This document shows, piece after piece, positions 60,332-64,000 of a stretch of 64,000 nt of DNA. The notes below the pieces were generated by a model that saw only the letters and a list, made by a program, of their open reading frames with translations, had not been told where the DNA came from and did not search any database. The DNA is taken from NCBI GenBank assembly GCA_015057705.1, contig SVDU01000019.1, positions 1-64,000 of the forward strand. The letters are read 5' to 3'. Made by a program: the position numbers and the translations under genes. How positions within the stretch are numbered: the stretch's first letter is position 1; each line of letters opens with the position of its first letter. Source of the stretch: Paenibacillaceae bacterium (GTDB lineage: Bacteria; Bacillota; Clostridia; Lachnospirales; Lachnospiraceae).

Positions 60332-62242
60332 TCAGTAAATCACGGATATCTGATTTCTTCCTGCATTCTTTGCCTGATAAAGAGCAACGTCGGAACGGTC
60401 CATCAGACTCTCCAGTGTATCAGTATCCATATGGAAAAAAGTGACGCCTACACTGATGCGAAGAGGAATCCGTTCCTGATTTTCCGTATAAAATTCCAGC
60501 TCCTCAATTCGTTTGCATAATAGTTCAGCTGCAAGCACAATATCCCTGTCACTGAAGCCAAGAACCAGTGCGGCAAATTCCTCTCCGCCAATCCGTCCCA
60601 GTAAATCCTGCCCTTTCATAAGTTTTTGGCATTCTTCTGTTACCATGCAGATTGCCCGGTCCCCTACGTTATGTCCAAAAGAGTCATTAATGGATTTAAA
60701 ACGGTCGATGTCGATCATGAGAAATGCAGCTTTCTGACCGTGTTCTTTGATATTTAAAAGCCTTTTATGGGCTGTCTCCAGAAAGCTTCTTCGGTTCATA
60801 ATACCCGTTAACATATCGGTTTTTGCCTGAATTTTAAGTTCCTGCTCCGTTCTTTTGCGATCGGAGATATCTTCTAAAGTGGAAAGAAACTGAACGATTT
60901 CTCCGTCTTCATTTAGAATAGGAGTAAGAATTATATTTTCCCAGATAAATTCCCCATTCTTTTTCTTATTTACAATTTCACTGCTCCATTGTTTCCCTGA
61001 AAGAATTGTATTCCATAAATTATGATAAAACTCCCGGTTGTGATACCCAGATTTTAAGATTCTTGGGTTTTTCCCTAAAACTTCCTCTAGCTCATATCCC
61101 ATAAGCCGTAAAAAAGTCGGATTTGCATATTTTATTTCACCTGATGTATTGGTAAGAATAAAAGACATGGGACTCTGTTCCATAATGGCCTGAAACGTAT
61201 CTTCACTTTTTTTCAGCTTCTGTCTTAATTCCTTATTAGAGGTGATATCACGGATCACACTGATGATGTATGTACTATTTTGAAATCTGGCAATCTGTGA
61301 TGAAATCAGTGCATTTAATTCTTTTCTTTCTTTAGTAATAATTGTGATTTCCAGGTTCTTACAGCTGCCATTCTTATTAATAATATCAAAAAAGCGGTCT
61401 CTGTCGCTAAGGGTTTTCCAGAATTTTAAATCAAGTGTCGTTTTTCCCAAAGACTCCTCTTTCGTATATCCAGTTAATAATGTATAGGTTTCATTTACAT
61501 CGATTATTTTTCCGGTGGGAAGCTCAGAAATAAATACGGTATCAGGAATTGTTTTAAATATAAGTTCAAAACGTTCCTCTGCATACGTCCTGTCTGCATG
61601 TTCCCTCTGGACAGTCATGACAATAAAGCAATAAGTCCATAAAAGGATACCGGCAATCGAAAGAAAGTAGCTCATAAAGGAAAAGAAGGAAGAGAAGTTA
61701 TAGTTTCTTGTCTCATTAAAAAAGGTAAGAAAAGCGCGGATGACAAAAAAGGTACCATAAGGAACACATGCTGCTGCGATAAGACTGGTGGCAGGACGGA
61801 CAGAATCAATGGCATGACTGCTTAATATCTTCCCATTATGAAAGGAAACAATAGCGAAAGTGAGGCAAAATACAACCAACCGATAGCTTTTATTTTCATA
61901 GAGAAAGGAAAAACAGAAATAACCAGCAAAAAACAGAATGGAAATTAACAGCAGTTTCTTTCTTGCTACAGGTAAATCTAAAAATCTTGAAAAGCCAATG
62001 TTCAATGATAATATGGAAAAATAGAAAGACATATTGGAAAAGAATACCAATAAATTTCCATAGTGGGAAACGTACTGGTATGCATAAAGCAGTCCGCAGA
62101 CGGCTGAAAAAATACAGCTGAAAAGTAAGTAATTCATTCCGGGATAATTTTTAATAATGCGGAAAACAAACAGCATAATCAGAACTTGTATGAAGCTGAT
62201 ATAAAAATAAACAATGGCGATCGTAGGGATATCCAGTATCAT
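60332..62242 (-). CDS. Membrane diguanylate cyclase: 7TM-PAS-PAS-GGDEF
   Basis: A 636-residue signalling protein. About seven or eight hydrophobic helices (residues about 5-220) are followed by two PAS domains (FELIFKTIPDTVFISELPTG... and AIMEQSPMSFILTNTSGEIK..., quoted as start points). The GGDEF domain has LTGIMNRRSFLE, DIDRFKSINDSFGH and the active GRIGGEEFAAL. The upstream I-site position reads KGQD instead of RxxD, so product inhibition may be lost. It should make c-di-GMP in response to a membrane or PAS signal. The start is ATG 62242 with GGAGG eight bases upstream, not the track start 62257. No EAL domain. Confidence 0.88.
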   Translation of the reverse strand: MILDIPTIAIVYFYISFIQVLIMLFVFRIIKNYPGMNYLLFSCIFSAVCGLLYAYQYVSHYGNLLVFFSNMSFYFSILSLNIGFSRFLDLPVARKKLLLISILFFAGYFCFSFLYENKSYRLVVFCLTFAIVSFHNGKILSSHAIDSVRPATSLIAAACVPYGTFFVIRAFLTFFNETRNYNFSSFFSFMSYFLSIAGILLWTYCFIVMTVQREHADRTYAEERFELIFKTIPDTVFISELPTGKIIDVNETYTLLTGYTKEESLGKTTLDLKFWKTLSDRDRFFDIINKNGSCKNLEITIITKERKELNALISSQIARFQNSTYIISVIRDITSNKELRQKLKKSEDTFQAIMEQSPMSFILTNTSGEIKYANPTFLRLMGYELEEVLGKNPRILKSGYHNREFYHNLWNTILSGKQWSSEIVNKKKNGEFIWENIILTPILNEDGEIVQFLSTLEDISDRKRTEQELKIQAKTDMLTGIMNRRSFLETAHKRLLNIKEHGQKAAFLMIDIDRFKSINDSFGHNVGDRAICMVTEECQKLMKGQDLLGRIGGEEFAALVLGFSDRDIVLAAELLCKRIEELEFYTENQERIPLRISVGVTFFHMDTDTLESLMDRSDVALYQAKNAGRNQISVIY

Positions 62243-62384
62243 AGCTGCTGCCTCCATTCTAGTTTAACTAAACCAATTTTAATATGTTTTATTATAAAAA
62301 GCAACTGGATGTATGGTATTAAAAAGTTCTTAAATTCTAAAATTTCAAGTTCACGCATATGAATGGAGAAGGGGAGGTGGAGGA

Positions 62385-63344
62385 ATGAAAAATACTTTAG
62401 TTCTATATGAAAGCAAATATGGATTTACCAAAATGGCCGCCTGGCAGGCGGCTCTCGTACTGGGTCCCGGGAAATGTATGCGGTTTTCTGAATTTAGCAA
62501 TAATAAACAGGAATGGGATCTTGTTGTTTTACTTATTCCGGTCTATTATGAAAAACTGGATGAGGAAGCAGTTGAAAGCATAAAAAACAATCTTGACCGA
62601 CTAAAAAGAGAAAAAATAGTACTTTTTTGTACCTGTCTGGTGAAAGAATATGCAAAAAAATATCTGCAGCCGGTGAGTGACCTCCTTGGAAGCAGCGTTG
62701 TATTTCAGGAAGGAATCCCAGGGAATCTGATTTTGAAACAGCTGGATCAGGAAGATCGGGTCCGAACTGCATCATTTTTTAAAACAGCAGGACTTAAGGA
62801 GCAGGATTATCTTTGCTTTGATCAGAACTGGTATGTTGACACACTGCTTGGCATAAAGGAGTGGAAGGACAATCCCACAGAGGCAATGGATGAAAAAAAA
62901 ATTCTTGAATTCTGTGAAGAATTCCTGTTAAACCATAATACCTGCTCATTATCAACCGGATATGGGAAAAGGGTTCGCGCTACACCCATCGAGTATCGGT
63001 ATAAAAATGGATTTTTATATATTTTAAGTGAGGGCGGAGAAAAGTTTGCTAATATTCTTTTAAGTCCCAATGTCTCTGTGGCAGTTTTTAATGAGTTTCA
63101 GGGAATGAACCAGTTAAGAGGGATGCAAATCAAAGGCACGGCGGAAATAATAGAAACGGGAAGCGAAGAGTACTGTGATTTTCTCACGATGAGAAAGTTA
63201 AAGTATGAAAATGTGATGAAACTTCCTTCCTCTCTTCATTTAATAAAAATTACAATTAGAAAGATTGAATTTTTGTGGTCTGGCTTCCGGGAAATGGGTG
63301 TTGATGTAAAACAGATTTTAACCTTTCCTGATCCATCTAAATAA
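62385..63344 (+). CDS. Flavodoxin - pyridoxamine 5'-phosphate oxidase-like fusion
   Basis: A 319-residue protein of two flavin-binding folds. Residues about 1-150 are flavodoxin-like, beginning TLVLYESKYGFTKMAAWQAA (FMN phosphate loop), related to menaquinone-dependent protoporphyrinogen oxidase HemG. Residues about 175-315 are a PNPOx-like split barrel (NTCSLSTGYGKRVRATPIEYRY, NVSVAVFNEFQG, MQIKGTAEIIE). An internal electron transfer between two FMN groups is conceivable; substrate unknown. The start is ATG 62385 after GGGGAGGTGGAGG. The small membrane protein gene follows 58 bp later. Confidence 0.82.
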   Translation: MKNTLVLYESKYGFTKMAAWQAALVLGPGKCMRFSEFSNNKQEWDLVVLLIPVYYEKLDEEAVESIKNNLDRLKREKIVLFCTCLVKEYAKKYLQPVSDLLGSSVVFQEGIPGNLILKQLDQEDRVRTASFFKTAGLKEQDYLCFDQNWYVDTLLGIKEWKDNPTEAMDEKKILEFCEEFLLNHNTCSLSTGYGKRVRATPIEYRYKNGFLYILSEGGEKFANILLSPNVSVAVFNEFQGMNQLRGMQIKGTAEIIETGSEEYCDFLTMRKLKYENVMKLPSSLHLIKITIRKIEFLWSGFREMGVDVKQILTFPDPSK

Positions 63345-63402
63345 AAATAAGTAATAAGTATATACTAAGTACAAACGAGTAAGAAAGAAGGAGGCAAAAA
63401 AG

Positions 63403-63624
63403 ATGAAACAGTTAATTGACTGTGCAGACCAGTATATCAGGCAGTGCAGAATCAGGGATTTTGCATTATTAAAAATTTGTCTTTGTGCAGTGGGCATAAT
63501 AATTGGACTTTCCATTCCGGAAAAAAAGAGGAAGTGGCCTCTTGCAGCGGCGGGTTTTGTATTCGTCTTCAGTTATGTCATGCTTATGGCAGAATTCATA
63601 AAGATCTATATGGATGAAAGGTGA
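63403..63624 (+). CDS. Small membrane protein with two helices
   Basis: A 73-residue protein. After an amphipathic, Cys-containing N-terminus (LIDCADQYIRQCRIRDFALLK) come two hydrophobic segments, LCAVGIIIGLSI and LAAAGFVFVFSYVMLMA, separated by a basic loop. Similar small proteins in Clostridia are often labelled permease of a phosphate ABC transporter, a name that is not justified by size or context. The start is ATG 63403 after AAGGAGG. Function unknown. Confidence 0.7.
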   Translation: MKQLIDCADQYIRQCRIRDFALLKICLCAVGIIIGLSIPEKKRKWPLAAAGFVFVFSYVMLMAEFIKIYMDER

Positions 63625-63640
63625 AAGGAATCAGACTGAA

Positions 63641-63687
63641 AAGCCGGTTATATTAGTTCTTAGGAAAGCTGATGTAACCGGCATTTT
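63641..63687. terminator. Terminator between the small membrane protein and the GntR gene
   Basis: GCCGGTTA (63643-63650) pairs with TAACCGGC (63675-63682), followed by ATTTTC; also usable on the minus strand. Confidence 0.6.
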
Positions 63688-63697
63688 CTGTACATAT

Positions 63698-64000
63698 TCA
63701 ATAATAAATTTCCCGATGACCATCGATGCTTTCTGACAGGGAACGTTTTAAATAGTCCTCAGCCCCTTTAAAGTTCCGTTCCTCTATCATGGTACACAGC
63801 TCATTTGTGTTTTCATAAAGAGCTGGAATTCCATATAAGGCACAGAAACGAAGCCAGAGCGTGCAGGTCAGGGATTTGAATGAGCGGATTATCAATGGAA
63901 GAAGAGTATTCCCGGAAAACAGTGCCAGATGATGATGAAAGTCAAATGCGGATTCTGCCGCGTCCTGCGGGCAGGAGGCTCTGCCAATGGCTTCCGTAAG
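63698..64000 (-). CDS. GntR family regulator, FCD domain (partial, cut by the window end)
   Basis: The reading frame is open from the window edge to the stop at 63698 and gives the last 100 residues of a FadR-type C-terminal domain. Signs are the helical FDFHHHLALFSGNTLLPLIIRSFK, where His residues match metal or ligand sites of FCD domains, and TMIEERNFKGAEDYLKRSL near the end. The ORF track start at 63895 is only an internal TTG. The N-terminal DNA-binding domain lies outside the window. FCD regulators usually control use of acids, sugars or amino acids. Confidence 0.82.
   Translation of the reverse strand, partial: LTEAIGRASCPQDAAESAFDFHHHLALFSGNTLLPLIIRSFKSLTCTLWLRFCALYGIPALYENTNELCTMIEERNFKGAEDYLKRSLSESIDGHREIYY

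Overview
The window looks like chromosome of an anaerobic, low-to-mid GC Gram-positive of the Lachnospiraceae, probably close to Lacrimispora / the [Clostridium] saccharolyticum group. This is inferred from protein character, strong AGGAGG ribosome binding sites, frequent TTG starts, T-box and preQ1-I leaders, LicT-type antitermination and PTS/6-phospho-beta-glucosidase genes. There is no rRNA, tRNA, CRISPR array, IS element or prophage. Starts in the list follow the Shine-Dalgarno sequence and often differ from the longest-ORF track.

Region 1-4800 is AT-rich and decaying: a 5'-truncated TraX-like gene, an overlapping nucleoside-salvage pair, a broken peptidase E-like gene, a GyrI-like domain protein, a CPBP protease, a broken flavodoxin gene and a GNAT gene with an odd C-terminus. 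Region 4860-21250 holds small regulator-plus-target units with visible operators (TetR/SRPBCC, MarR/DMT exporter, PadR/OFA transporter). Between them lie a siroheme sulfite/nitrite reductase, a coiled-coil orphan, a two-gene GMC oxidoreductase unit, DUF2935, a Nudix hydrolase, MsrAB, a beta-propeller protein, a carbonic anhydrase and a Gfo/Idh oxidoreductase. At 21250-22802 a T-box leader with an alanine (GCA) specifier precedes an AlaA-type aminotransferase.

The most interesting block is 22847-30378 on the minus strand. It is a tightly coupled seven-gene operon: response regulator, histidine kinase, DltA-like adenylation enzyme, fold-III PLP decarboxylase, acyl carrier protein, MBOAT acyltransferase and DltD-like SGNH protein. 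It resembles dlt (D-alanylation of teichoic acids) but has an inserted amino-acid decarboxylase and a built-in two-component system, and its promoter carries OmpR-type direct repeats. I propose that it decorates the envelope with a decarboxylated (amine or omega-amino acyl) group instead of D-alanine, by analogy with carrier-bound decarboxylation by BtrK in butirosin synthesis.

Region 30595-39460 holds AIM24, a candidate small RNA, an MBL hydrolase, an amidase, an AGCS symporter with homocysteine methyltransferase, RpiR with GH4, and a BBE-like flavoprotein. Region 39719-42863 is a complete GTP-to-preQ1 operon (queD-queE-folE-queC-queF) under a preQ1-I riboswitch. Region 42866-53981 carries an aromatic-acid exporter-like protein, a membrane lipase, DUF3892, a MarR-controlled heterodimeric ABC exporter with two adaptor proteins, and a GH95 fucosidase. 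Region 54138-56726 has an excisionase-like HTH regulator behind a 10-bp tandem repeat array, an alpha/beta hydrolase, a deletion scar joining DUF4180 to the tail of a flavin oxidoreductase, and aroE. Region 56900-60283 is a beta-glucoside PTS/GH1 operon with a LicT-type RAT/terminator leader. The window ends with a PAS-GGDEF diguanylate cyclase, a flavodoxin-PNPOx fusion, a small membrane protein and a partial GntR/FCD regulator.
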